From Aureispira anguillae (lineage in GTDB: Bacteria; Bacteroidota; Bacteroidia; Chitinophagales; Saprospiraceae), in contig NZ_AP026867.1 of the NCBI RefSeq assembly GCF_026000115.1, forward strand, positions 6,549,001 to 6,613,000: a stretch of 64,000 nucleotides of DNA. Direction: 5' to 3'. The translations under genes were made by a program, and so were the position numbers. The first letter of the stretch is position 1. Each line of letters begins with the position of its first letter. Below are positions 24,550-33,704 of the stretch, in pieces. The notes beneath the pieces are model-generated. The model searched no databases, had not been told where the DNA came from, and saw only the letters and a list, made by a program, of their open reading frames with translations.

Positions 24550-25260
24550 TTACATCACTACCTTGTCTTTTTGCTGCTTGCTGCTACTTGCAGGGATTTC
24601 AACATTAAGGTCAGTATAGACAAATTCCACATTTTTGGAAGTACAATATAAATCGATGTGGCGATTGCCTGTGATCCAGACATAGTGAGCGCAAGTTTTG
24701 CTGTTGGGCAACTGAAAGTTATGTGGACCATACCACTCCGTTAATAAATCGTGTACCTCTTCTAAAAACTTACTTTTGCTTTTACCTCGAAATTTACTGG
24801 GTTTGCAAACAGCTTTGTATACTCCTCCATTGCGACCATACTCAAAATCCATATAGGTATTTGATTTACCACTTTTTAGCTTTAGTTGATAAACATATTC
24901 AAATACTTTGGCAGATTTTTTAACACGAACGAGGTGTTTTTTTTGCTTCATTCGAAGCATATGTTTTTTGACCTCTCGTTTGGTCATGCCCAATTCAAAA
25001 CCAGCAATCATTGTTTCTACTCGATTGGATTTTGAACGATTAGCGAGCGCTACTTGCTCTGTTATCATGGCTGTCATGTCATATTCTAATTGTTCTTCTT
25101 CACTACGATTCCCGTTTTCATCCATATTATTTATGCTTAGGCTCGTACTATCGTTATTGGAATTGGTCGCATTAGTGCCATTGTTCCCTTCTCCGCAAGA
25201 AGAACAAGAAGAGATCATGCAAAATGCTGTTAGAGGGATTAATAAGAATCGTAATTTCAT
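24550..25260 (-). CDS. Hypothetical lipoprotein
   Basis: 236 residues. Lipobox-like MISSCSSCGEG (first Cys at 19 or nearby) followed by an Asn/Ser-rich linker (residues ~25-55), then a globular domain with GMTKREVKKHMLRMKQKKHLVRVKK and CAHYVWITGNRHIDLYC. The GMTKxEV phrase recalls the BLIP/SmpA-like domains of envelope proteins (OmpA assembly or beta-lactamase inhibitor-like folds), but this is a weak likeness. No operon partners. Confidence 0.6.
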   Translation of the reverse strand: MKLRFLLIPLTAFCMISSCSSCGEGNNGTNATNSNNDSTSLSINNMDENGNRSEEEQLEYDMTAMITEQVALANRSKSNRVETMIAGFELGMTKREVKKHMLRMKQKKHLVRVKKSAKVFEYVYQLKLKSGKSNTYMDFEYGRNGGVYKAVCKPSKFRGKSKSKFLEEVHDLLTEWYGPHNFQLPNSKTCAHYVWITGNRHIDLYCTSKNVEFVYTDLNVEIPASSSKQQKDKVVM

Positions 25261-25618
25261 AGTATATTATATATGTTTATTTAAGATTAAATTCAGGAAC
25301 TTTTTATGCAATGATTGTTTTTATAAAGTATAAAAATAGATAAATCTATTAGATAGTCGTGTTAATTTGTAATACTCCGTATTTTTCAACCAAAACACGT
25401 TCCAATATTTTTGTTAAAAAATGTTAAAAAACTGAGGAAACTTAAAACTTAACTTGGGTTTCCTTTGTTTTTAATTTACTTTTGCGCCAATAAGCGTATT
25501 TCTTTTGACCCTGCGGAAACTTTAGAAACTACAATAGTGTTTAGAGTTTTGTCAAAAAACAAAGCAAATTAAAAAAATATCAAAAAAACATGGGGAATTA
25601 ATAACCCCTAATTTAACA
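25261..25618. other. Divergent region before the efflux operon
   Basis: 358 bp. It contains a third AATAC-TCCG-TATT element (AATACTCCGTATTT, 25371-25384), a variant of the 15-mer in the RiPP cluster, and a promoter-like TTG-N20-TACTTTTG at 25454-25484. No ORF. Confidence 0.4.
25454..25484 (+). promoter_or_regulatory. Predicted Bacteroidota-type promoter of the efflux operon
   Basis: TTG at 25454-25456 and TACTTTTG (TAnnTTTG type) at 25477-25484, separated by 20 bp, fit the sigma-factor consensus known for Bacteroidota. The first gene starts 135 bp downstream. Confidence 0.4.
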
Positions 25619-26254
25619 ATGAATCATGTGGATGAGTTAACAAAAATATTAGATGCCTCTGAAATTCTATTTAGAAAGTATGGAATACGTAGTGTTACAA
25701 TGGCAGATATAGCAAGAGACCTAGGAATGTCTAAAAAGACACTATATCTATACATAGAAAATAAGCACGATTTGGTTTCTAAAGTAATGAAAAGGCATAT
25801 TATACAAGATCAAGATATGTGCTGTAGGATTCAAAAAGAATCAGAAAATGCTTTAGACGAATTATTAAAAGTGAGTTTATATGTACAGCAACAAGTAAAG
25901 GAGATTAACCCTTCTTTGATTTTTGATTTGCAAAAATACCATAGACCAATATGGGAAATGATGGATAATTTTCATCGTAAGGATATTGTACATATGGTAG
26001 AAAATAATTTGAGAGGAGGAGTAGAAGAAGGAGTCTATCGAGATAATCTGAATGTTGAGTTAGTATCTAGGTTATATGTTAGTTTGATGTTGACACTTTC
26101 AGACAACGAATTGTTTCCAGTGACTCAGTTTCCTACTCATGTTTTGCACAAAGAATTTATACGATATCATATATGTGGAATTGTTTCCGATAAAGGACGC
26201 ATCCAATTAAGAGAAATGCTAGATAGTTTAGATCCAACAGGTGAGATCTATTAA
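25619..26254 (+). CDS. TetR/AcrR-family regulator of the efflux operon
   Basis: 211 residues. Clear DNA-binding domain: KILDASEILFRKYGIRSVTMADIARDLGMSKKTLYLYIENKHDLVSKVM (residues 8-56). The C-terminal ligand domain is unlike that of the TetR at 8887. It is followed after 47 bp by TolC, the adaptor and the RND pump genes on the same strand. This is the standard order for a self-regulated efflux operon in Bacteroidota, so it probably controls those genes. The ligand is unknown. Confidence 0.87.
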   Translation: MNHVDELTKILDASEILFRKYGIRSVTMADIARDLGMSKKTLYLYIENKHDLVSKVMKRHIIQDQDMCCRIQKESENALDELLKVSLYVQQQVKEINPSLIFDLQKYHRPIWEMMDNFHRKDIVHMVENNLRGGVEEGVYRDNLNVELVSRLYVSLMLTLSDNELFPVTQFPTHVLHKEFIRYHICGIVSDKGRIQLREMLDSLDPTGEIY

Positions 26255-26301
26255 GCAAATTTATTCAAACAAATATCATAAAAATATAACCATAGTATGC
26301 T

Positions 26302-27657
26302 ATGAAAAAACTAAACAGTTTATTAATTGTTTTGGTGATGGCAATCGGAATGCTACAAGCACAGGAGGCAGATCAGTTTTCTTTATCGGAAGCTGTTACC
26401 TATGCGCAAACTAGAAGCAACAGTGTTCGAACAGCAGAACTCGATATTGCAAAATCCAAGGCAGAAGTACAAGAATATACTGCCATTGGTATCCCAAAGC
26501 TAAATGGTGGAGCCGAATACAATTATTTTATCCACCTTCCTACCCAATTGATTCCCAATGATGCATTTGCATTTGAGATTCCAGGAATTCCGCTTCCTAA
26601 GCCAGAACCAGGTTATACTGAAACAAAGTTTGGAACTCGAAATCAATTAACATTCTCTCTGAACCTAAGTACCTTGGTTTTTGATGGTTCTTATTTTGTT
26701 GGGTTAAAAGCATCTAGAGGCTTGTTGGCAATGACAAAACGTCAAGCAGATTTAACAAAATATGACATTAAACATACTGTAGTAAAGGCTTATTTACAAG
26801 TATTAATTGCAGAAGAAAACAAAGGGGTGTTGCTACGCAATATAGAGAACCTCAAAAAAATGAAAGCGGAAACGCAAGCGTTTTTAGACAATGGAATGGT
26901 TGAACAATTGGATGTGGATCGTTTGGATCTTTCCCTATCTAATTTGCAAGTAGAACTAGAGGCACTTGCTCGTCAAACAGAGTTGGCTTATAATGTATTA
27001 AAGTTTCAAATGAATTACCCTTTGGATAAAGAAATCCAATTGACCAACAAATTAGATGATATTATGGCTTTGCCAGATGCCAATGATTTGGAGGGAGAAG
27101 TTGCATACGACCAGCGTATTGAAACAGATATATTGAATCAAACCATCCACTTAAATGAATTAAATGTCAAGCGTTATACGATGGGCTATTTGCCTAGTTT
27201 ATCTGCTTTTGCATCGCATCAACAAGTCTTGCAAAGAGATGATTTATTTGATGCTAATTCTCCTGGATTTTTCCCTACTACACTTGTTGGTTTAAAACTA
27301 GATGTGCCTATTTTTGATGGCTTTGACAAAGCTGCAAAAATCAAGAAATCTAAAATTGATGTAGCTAAATATAAATTGCAATTAGAGGATTTAAAAAGAA
27401 GTATTAAACTTCAAGTTGTTAACTCTAGAGCAATTTATAACAATGCTAGAGAGCGTTTAGAAAACCAAGACAAAAACTTAGCATTGGCCGAAAAAATTCT
27501 TAATACAACTAGAATCAAATATCGTGAAGGAGTAGGCTCTAGTTTAGAAATGTCCCAAGCAGAACAAGAACTCTATAGAACGCAAGCCAATCGCTTAAAT
27601 GCTTTGTATGAGTTGGTTGTTGCCAAGGCGGATTTGGATAAAGCCTTAGGGAAATAA
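26302..27657 (+). CDS. TolC-family outer-membrane efflux protein
   Basis: 451 residues. Signal peptide (MKKLNSLLIVLVMAIGMLQAQ) then two repeats of the outer-membrane efflux protein fold, with long helical segments such as LLRNIENLKKMKAETQAFLDNGMVEQLDVDRLDLSLSNLQVELEAL and the closing GVGSSLEMSQAEQELYRTQANRLNALYELVVAKADLDKALGK. It forms the outer-membrane channel of the tripartite pump encoded downstream. Order tetR-tolC-adaptor-RND. Confidence 0.9.
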   Translation: MKKLNSLLIVLVMAIGMLQAQEADQFSLSEAVTYAQTRSNSVRTAELDIAKSKAEVQEYTAIGIPKLNGGAEYNYFIHLPTQLIPNDAFAFEIPGIPLPKPEPGYTETKFGTRNQLTFSLNLSTLVFDGSYFVGLKASRGLLAMTKRQADLTKYDIKHTVVKAYLQVLIAEENKGVLLRNIENLKKMKAETQAFLDNGMVEQLDVDRLDLSLSNLQVELEALARQTELAYNVLKFQMNYPLDKEIQLTNKLDDIMALPDANDLEGEVAYDQRIETDILNQTIHLNELNVKRYTMGYLPSLSAFASHQQVLQRDDLFDANSPGFFPTTLVGLKLDVPIFDGFDKAAKIKKSKIDVAKYKLQLEDLKRSIKLQVVNSRAIYNNARERLENQDKNLALAEKILNTTRIKYREGVGSSLEMSQAEQELYRTQANRLNALYELVVAKADLDKALGK

Positions 27658-27743
27658 ATAGATGTCTAGTTGATTCATCAATGAAGGTCTATTTAATGCA
27701 TATAAATAAGGAAGTAATAAACCACTATAATTTAAATTAAGAA

Positions 27744-28901
27744 ATGAAAAATACACTATATCTTTTTGCTTTTGCCTATTTAATGTTGGCAGTTGCTTGT
27801 GGTAGTGAAAGTGAGGTGAGCAATGAAGCGCCTAAAACACTAGATGAAGCACGCAAAGTATTAAAAGAAAAACGTCGAGTACTCAAAACACTCAGAGGTG
27901 AAATTTCTGATGTTGAGGCTATTATCGCAAAATTGGACCCCAATGCCAATAAGAAAAAAGAAGTACCAGTGACGGTTGCTAAGGTGACTATTAAGGACTT
28001 TAACCACTTTGTTGAAGTTCAGGGGAATGTCGTTCCTGCTGAGGACCCTGGTATGGCAAGTAGCGAAACAGGAGGAAGAATTGTAGAGTTGAAGGTAAAG
28101 GAAGGGCAGTATGTCAAGAAAGGAGATTTGATTGCTAAGATAAATTTGGAAAGCATCAAAAAGAGCATTGCTCAATTGGATGAATCACTGTCGTTGGCAC
28201 AAGATATTTTTAAGCGCCAAGAAAATCTTTGGAAGCAAAAAATTGGTTCGGAAGTTCAGTTCTTACAAGCTAAAAGCCAAGTAGAATCTCTATTAAAAAA
28301 TAAAGAAAGCATGGAGTATGAACTAACCAAAGCCAATGTTTATGCCCCTATTAGTGGCTATGTTGATATGGTAATGGCCAAGGAAGGGGAAATGGCTGGT
28401 CCTGGAGCTCCTATTGTTCAAATTTTGAATACTCAAAAACTAAAAGTGGTTGCTGCTATTCCTGAAATTTACCTTGGTAAAGTAAAAAGAGGAGAGAGCG
28501 TTCTACTTAAATTTCCTGCATTAAAAGAGGAGCAAAAGGGACGTGTGATGACCATCGGTCGTATTATTAATCCTGCTAATAGAACTTTTGAAGTAGAGGC
28601 AGCTGTGAATAGTAGAAACGGTTTGCTAAAGCCAAACCTGTTGGCGACTATGTTGGTTAATGATTATGAGGTTAAAGATGCTATTGTTGTTCCTGATCAA
28701 TTGATTCTCCAAGATGTTAGTGGTGCAGATTATGTAATGGTTTTGGAGGGGAATAAGGCGGTTAAAAAGGTCGTGAAGATGGGAAAAGGTTATAATAATG
28801 AAACGATTATAAAAACAGGTTTGACAGGAGAAGAAACCTTATTAATCAAAGGTGCTAGACAAGTCTCTGATGGTGATTGGGTAAAAGTATTACCTGAATA
28901 A
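27744..28901 (+). CDS. RND efflux periplasmic adaptor lipoprotein
   Basis: 385 residues. Lipoprotein-type N-terminus with AVACGSESE (lipid-anchored Cys19), then a predicted coiled coil (residues ~30-60), the biotinyl-lipoyl half-motif GGRIVELKVKEGQYVKKGDLIAKI and the second half VYAPISGYVDMVMAKEGEMAGPGAPIVQI flanking an alpha-hairpin. This is an HlyD/AcrA-type membrane fusion protein linking pump and TolC channel. An N-terminal coiled coil before the lipoyl domain is longer than in AcrA. Confidence 0.9.
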   Translation: MKNTLYLFAFAYLMLAVACGSESEVSNEAPKTLDEARKVLKEKRRVLKTLRGEISDVEAIIAKLDPNANKKKEVPVTVAKVTIKDFNHFVEVQGNVVPAEDPGMASSETGGRIVELKVKEGQYVKKGDLIAKINLESIKKSIAQLDESLSLAQDIFKRQENLWKQKIGSEVQFLQAKSQVESLLKNKESMEYELTKANVYAPISGYVDMVMAKEGEMAGPGAPIVQILNTQKLKVVAAIPEIYLGKVKRGESVLLKFPALKEEQKGRVMTIGRIINPANRTFEVEAAVNSRNGLLKPNLLATMLVNDYEVKDAIVVPDQLILQDVSGADYVMVLEGNKAVKKVVKMGKGYNNETIIKTGLTGEETLLIKGARQVSDGDWVKVLPE

Positions 28902-28947
28902 GAATGGATTCTAATCACTGTGCTAGAGCATTAAAATAAAAAGCAGG

Positions 28948-31900
28948 ATGAGCGATAATAATAAATTATATAGAAATTTTAGAGCGACCTCCTTTGCAGT
29001 AGATAATGCAACGAGTATCTTCTTGTTGACCGTTATGATCTTGCTGTTTGGAGTTCAATCGTATAACACAATGCCCAAGGAACAGTTTCCTGAAATTGTA
29101 ATTCCTACAATTTATGTGGCAACAACCTATGCTGGAAACTCAGCAGAGGATATGGAAACGTTGGTTACCATTCCAATTGAGAAAGAACTGGCCTCAATTA
29201 ATGGGGTGAAAAAAATGGATGGGAACTCTATCAATGACTTTTCAAATATTATTGTAGAGTTTAATACAACCGTTGAAGTAGATAAAGCATTGCAAGATGT
29301 AAAAGATGCCGTAGACAAAGCCAAAGGAGACAAAGATTTTCCTAAGGATTTGACTGCTGGACCAAATGTTTTTGAAATTAACTTTTCGGAGTTCCCTATT
29401 ATGACGGTCAATCTGTCTGGAGACTACTCCAATGACGAATTGCGTTCTTTTGGCGAATATTTACAAACTGAAATTGAGAAACTTTCGGAAATATCAGAGG
29501 TAAAACTAAAAGGAACTTCAGAGAAAGAAATTCAAATTGATGTAGATTGGAAGCAAATGCAAGCCAAGCAGATTAGTTTTGATGACATCGCCAATGCGAT
29601 TGCAATGGAAAACATTACTATGTCTGCGGGAGAACGTAATTTTAATGGCTTTAACCGTTCCGTAAGAGTAGTGGGGGAGTTCAAGACCATAGAAGATATT
29701 GAAAATATCATTATTAAAAGTGAATTCCAAAATGCTGTCTTTATCAAGGACGTAGCCAAGGTTGTAGAAGGGGTTGCTACTCCAACTAGTATTGCCCGTT
29801 CCGACCGATTGCCTGTTGTTTCTTTAGATGTTATCAAACGAGCAGGCGAGAACCTACTTTCGGCATCGGATCAAATCAAGGAAATTGTAGAGAAGGCAAA
29901 AGCCAATAAATTTCCAGATGAATTGAAAGTGACCATCTTTAACGATCAATCTATTAATACTAGGGATCAGGTGGCTAACTTGCAGAATAGTATTATCTCT
30001 GGGGTAATTTTGGTGGTCTTGGTTTTACTATTCTTCCTAGGGCTTAGAAATGCCATGTTTGTCGGTTTGGCGATTCCATTATCAATGTTGATGGGAATTT
30101 TAATCCTAAACATTATGGGAATTACCCTAAATGTAATTGTATTATTCTCTTTGATTTTGGCTTTGGGAATGTTGGTAGACAACTCTATTGTTGTGGTGGA
30201 GAACATTTATCGATACATGCAAGAAGGTTATTCGGGGATAGATGCCTCCAAGAAAGCAGCGGGAGAGGTTGCTATGCCAATTATTGCTTCTACTGCAACT
30301 ACCTTAGCTGCCTTTGTGCCGTTGATGTTTTGGCCTGGTATAATGGGAGAGTTTATGGGCTATTTGCCACTGACATTGATTATTGTATTGAGTTCTTCCT
30401 TGTTTGTGGCTTTGGTTTTAACTCCTGTATTTGCTTCCGTCCTGATGAAAATAGATTCCAACGAATTGGTGCGAGAGAATGAAAAGGGGAAAATGATTAA
30501 CAACCTATTAGCCGCTGGAGGGATGTTGGTAGGAGCAATTATTATGCACATGAATGGTGTTATGTGGTTGCGAAATGCTTTGGGGATGGCAATGATACTA
30601 AGCTTGGCAACGTATTTTATACTAAGACCTGGTGCTGTAATTTTTCAAACTAAAGTACTTCCATGGTTAGAAAATGGATATGACCGCTTCATTCATTTTG
30701 TCCTAAAAGGCATTATGCCATTGGTTACTTTTATCGGAGTTATTTTATTGCTATTTACTTCTATTTCTTTATTGAGTAGCAATCCTCCTAAAACGGTCTT
30801 TTTTCCAGAAACAGATCCTCTATACATCAATGCTTTTGTTGAATTACCAATTGGTAGTGATATACATAGTACGAATGCATTAATGCAAGAATTGGAGGGC
30901 AAGGTGGATCGATCCATTAAGACCTTTAAGGATGCAGGAATTGTAGATGCAGTATTATCACAAATTGGAGAAAATACATCAGATCCAGCAGCTCCACCAG
31001 AGCCAGGAGCAACACCAAACAAAGCTCGTATTACGGTTGCTTTTGTATCTTCTGATAAGCGAAAAGGCTTATCTACCTTTGATGCAATGGATTCCATTCG
31101 TGCTGCACTGACAGGATATGCTGGTGTTTCGTTGGTGGTGGATCGAAATGCAGAGGGACCTCCAACAGGAAAGCCAATTAACTTGGAAATTTCTGGAGAT
31201 GATAAATCTATGAGGGAGTTAACAATTGTTGCAGATGATGTGCTAAGACATCTAGAATCCTTGAATGTACCAGGAGTAGAGGAGTTGAATATGAATATTT
31301 CTTCTAAGGTTCAACAGGACATTATTGAGGTAGATCGAGAGGCTTCTAGACGTTATGGTTTATCTACGTTGGATATTGCAAAATCATTGAATACTGCATT
31401 GTATGGGCGAGAAGTGAGCAAATTTAAAGATGGAGAAGATGAGTATCCAATTATCTTGAGATTTAATGAGGAGTATCGAAATAACAATGAGGCGCTCATG
31501 AATCAAATGGTTACGTTTAGAAATATGGATGCAGGAGGACGTATTGTTCAGGTTCCTATTTCGGCAGTGGCTCGCAAGCGTCCTAGTTCTACTTATAGTG
31601 CTGTTAAACGCAAAAACGAGAAACGTACCATTACCATTTATTCTAATATCTTAGAAGGGTTTAATCCTAATGAAGTAGTCGAAGAGCTTAAACAAGCTAT
31701 GGAAGAATATGCAGATGTAAACTTAGGAGAGTCTTATACTTATGTATTTACAGGAGAGCAAGAGGAAATGGCAGAAAACATGGCTTTTTTAAGCCAAGCA
31801 TTATTGATTGCCATCTTTGCAATCTTCTTGATTTTAGTGTCTCAATTTAACTCTTTTGTATCACCATTTATCATTATTCTCTCTATTGTCTTTAGTACCA

Positions 31901-32394
31901 TTGGTGTACTTTTAGGTTATTGGGGAACAGGAATGGATTTGGTGGTTATTATGACAGGGATTGGTATTATATCCTTGGCAGGAATTGTGGTAAATAATGC
32001 CATTGTATTGATTGACTACATCAACTTTTTGCAATCTAGAGAAAAGAAAGAAACAGGGAAAAAATACCTATCGGATGATGAGGTTAAGTTGTCGATTATG
32101 ATGGGAGGAAAAACCCGTTTAAGACCAGTATTGCTAACGGCTATAACGACTGTTTTAGGTCTGATTCCTTTGGCAATTGGATTTAACTTTGATTTTGGTT
32201 CTTTCTTAACAGAATTAGATCCCAACATTTTTATTGGAGGTGATAATGCTGTAATGTGGGGGGCAATGTCTTGGACCATTGTTTATGGTTTGGTTTTCGC
32301 TACTTTCTTGACCTTGGTTGTTGTACCCGTTATGTATTGGTTATTTTATAAAATAACAAAATTTGTTAAGGGGCTATTTGGCTTTGAGCATTAG
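28948..32394 (+). CDS. RND-family efflux permease
   Basis: 1148 residues, about 100 longer than AcrB. Transmembrane segment 1 starts near residue 18. Segments 2-6 lie at ~345-510 with GLAIPLSMLMGIL and VDNSIVVVENIYRYM (the conserved Asp of the proton relay, LALGMLVDNSIVVVE). A second set lies at ~930-1140 with GIISLAGIVVNNAIVLIDYI. The porter domain between has STNALMQELEG and SADNP-like loops. An insert near residues 520-585 carries two extra hydrophobic segments. It pumps drugs, dyes or metabolites out with the adaptor and TolC; the substrate is unknown. Confidence 0.92.
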   Translation: MSDNNKLYRNFRATSFAVDNATSIFLLTVMILLFGVQSYNTMPKEQFPEIVIPTIYVATTYAGNSAEDMETLVTIPIEKELASINGVKKMDGNSINDFSNIIVEFNTTVEVDKALQDVKDAVDKAKGDKDFPKDLTAGPNVFEINFSEFPIMTVNLSGDYSNDELRSFGEYLQTEIEKLSEISEVKLKGTSEKEIQIDVDWKQMQAKQISFDDIANAIAMENITMSAGERNFNGFNRSVRVVGEFKTIEDIENIIIKSEFQNAVFIKDVAKVVEGVATPTSIARSDRLPVVSLDVIKRAGENLLSASDQIKEIVEKAKANKFPDELKVTIFNDQSINTRDQVANLQNSIISGVILVVLVLLFFLGLRNAMFVGLAIPLSMLMGILILNIMGITLNVIVLFSLILALGMLVDNSIVVVENIYRYMQEGYSGIDASKKAAGEVAMPIIASTATTLAAFVPLMFWPGIMGEFMGYLPLTLIIVLSSSLFVALVLTPVFASVLMKIDSNELVRENEKGKMINNLLAAGGMLVGAIIMHMNGVMWLRNALGMAMILSLATYFILRPGAVIFQTKVLPWLENGYDRFIHFVLKGIMPLVTFIGVILLLFTSISLLSSNPPKTVFFPETDPLYINAFVELPIGSDIHSTNALMQELEGKVDRSIKTFKDAGIVDAVLSQIGENTSDPAAPPEPGATPNKARITVAFVSSDKRKGLSTFDAMDSIRAALTGYAGVSLVVDRNAEGPPTGKPINLEISGDDKSMRELTIVADDVLRHLESLNVPGVEELNMNISSKVQQDIIEVDREASRRYGLSTLDIAKSLNTALYGREVSKFKDGEDEYPIILRFNEEYRNNNEALMNQMVTFRNMDAGGRIVQVPISAVARKRPSSTYSAVKRKNEKRTITIYSNILEGFNPNEVVEELKQAMEEYADVNLGESYTYVFTGEQEEMAENMAFLSQALLIAIFAIFLILVSQFNSFVSPFIIILSIVFSTIGVLLGYWGTGMDLVVIMTGIGIISLAGIVVNNAIVLIDYINFLQSREKKETGKKYLSDDEVKLSIMMGGKTRLRPVLLTAITTVLGLIPLAIGFNFDFGSFLTELDPNIFIGGDNAVMWGAMSWTIVYGLVFATFLTLVVVPVMYWLFYKITKFVKGLFGFEH

Positions 32395-32418
32395 CATTCC
32401 TTAATTTTAGAATAAACG

Positions 32419-32450
32419 AATCACAGTTCATTGTAGAATGGGCTGTGATT
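32419..32450 (+). terminator. Terminator of the efflux operon
   Basis: AATCACAG at 32419-32426 and CTGTGATT at 32443-32450 form a stem followed by TTTTATTTTG. Confidence 0.75.
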
Positions 32451-32496
32451 TTTTATTTTGAAACGAACTCCTAACACAAGCTTATATGATTGTTGA

Positions 32497-32928
32497 TTAT
32501 CGAAAACAAAGCTGAATAGGAAACATTATTTTTACATTAACTGCTTTGCCATTGTGTTTTCCTGGAATCCATTTGGGCATGTTTTTAACCAAATCAATAT
32601 AAAGAGCATCTAAATCAGGATGCACGCTCCTAATGATGGTTGGTTCAATGACTTGTCCTTGTTTATCAACAATAAAAGATATAACCAATTTAGAACTGAT
32701 GATGGTTTTATCTAAATGAGGTGGAACCCGAATATTGGTATAAATATATTGTAGCAATTTTTGGTCGGCACAACTTTTTTTAGCCTGTTCTTCTTCTAGT
32801 GCCTCACAACCTGCAAAACGAGGCATTTGTTCTACAACAGTAAATAGGGCATTATCTGAGTTATTGTCTTGCGCCCAACTCCATGAACTATAGAATAGAA
32901 GAAAAATAAAACAATAGAATGTTTTCAT
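32497..32928 (-). CDS. Secreted TonB C-terminal-domain protein
   Basis: 143 residues from the ATG at 32928, which starts a good signal peptide (MKTFYCFIFLLFYSSWSWAQ); the frame runs a further 33 codons upstream without a sensible start. After a short linker the TonB C-terminal fold is visible: VPPHLDKTIISSKLVISFIVDKQGQVIEPTIIRSVHPDLD and the end KWIPGKHNGKAVNVKIMFPIQLCFR. There is no membrane anchor or proline-rich spacer, so it is a free periplasmic domain rather than an energy-coupling TonB. Such forms are common in Bacteroidota. Confidence 0.8.
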   Translation of the reverse strand: MKTFYCFIFLLFYSSWSWAQDNNSDNALFTVVEQMPRFAGCEALEEEQAKKSCADQKLLQYIYTNIRVPPHLDKTIISSKLVISFIVDKQGQVIEPTIIRSVHPDLDALYIDLVKNMPKWIPGKHNGKAVNVKIMFPIQLCFR

Positions 32929-33333
32929 CAAAGAGGTGTTTATGTAATAATTATTATGGACTAGTAAACACATAGATGCATTCCTATTTATGAATGTTGT
33001 ATAAGAACAAAAAAAACTGCCTTCCAATTGCGGTTTGAAAGGCAGTTTAGTGTTCTCGAACTTAGCAAATTAAAAATCAGTTTAACTTATAGGCAGAAGG
33101 TTTTTTTGTGTTAGGTGAATGGGTTAATACAAATAACTTTGGATGTCAAAAAAAAGTTTTAATTATTCCGTGAGTGCGCAAGCGCAGTTGAGGCAACTTA
33201 GGAAATTTTATTAGCGTATATTTAAAATTTGTTGATTTTGAAAATCAATAGCTTGTGGTTCTGATAAAAAGTTAAATTAAAATCAGGTTCATATAATATT
33301 GGTTCTCATAAATCTTATATGGGTAAATTATAG
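32929..33333. other. Intergenic region between the TonB-like and S24-like genes
   Basis: 405 bp. It contains a hairpin (33014-33048) that ends the S24 transcripts and a 12-bp self-complementary TGCGCAAGCGCA at 33175-33186. AT-rich otherwise. Confidence 0.35.
33014..33048 (-). terminator. Minus-strand terminator downstream of the S24-like genes
   Basis: AAACTGCCTT (33014-33023) pairs with AAGGCAGTTT (33039-33048). On the minus strand the stem is followed by a T-run (TTTTTTTTG). Confidence 0.6.
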
Positions 33334-33669
33334 TTAAGCTGTTGCAGTCAATTTTTCCTCAACTTTTAGCAAAGTTCTAATGTTACAAGTTGGGATTTTA
33401 AAAGCAGATTTTTCAGGTTGATTGTCGTCTGCTAATTTTAGCTGTATAATTTGACTATTTCCATTTCTACGAACTTTTTGAATCCGTTTAACCATCACAA
33501 TACCTGAAGTAGTAATGATGGCATAAAGTTCATTTTCTTCAATGCTTTCAAATGGTTCTAGTTCTCTACAGATGACCATATCTCCATTAGAAATAGTTGG
33601 TGCCATAGAGTTTCCTTGGATGTAAAAAGCTAGATTATTCATAATAGAAAATTTAGGGAATAAAGACAA
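33334..33669 (-). CDS. Stand-alone LexA/S24-type protease-like domain
   Basis: 111 residues (or 102 from MNNLAFYIQGNS at 33642). It is essentially a second copy of the C-terminal half of the next gene upstream, with the same core: YIQGNSMAPTISNGDMVICRELE and NELYAIITTSGIVMVKRIQK. The catalytic Ser-Met-x-Pro and Lys (VKR) of the S24/LexA/signal-peptidase fold are both present. It lacks any DNA-binding domain and lies 36 bp downstream of its full-length paralogue. It could act as a dimerising modulator of that protein; this is inference. Identity between the two copies is moderate. Confidence 0.7.
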   Translation of the reverse strand: MSLFPKFSIMNNLAFYIQGNSMAPTISNGDMVICRELEPFESIEENELYAIITTSGIVMVKRIQKVRRNGNSQIIQLKLADDNQPEKSAFKIPTCNIRTLLKVEEKLTATA

Positions 33670-33704
33670 AATAATAACTTGACTTGCTTGTTTTGAGGCT
33701 GTTA

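Noticed and set aside
29127-32279. Several open frames on the minus strand inside the RND pump gene.
   Set aside because: They are frame shadows of a long conserved gene; none has a sensible start or motif.
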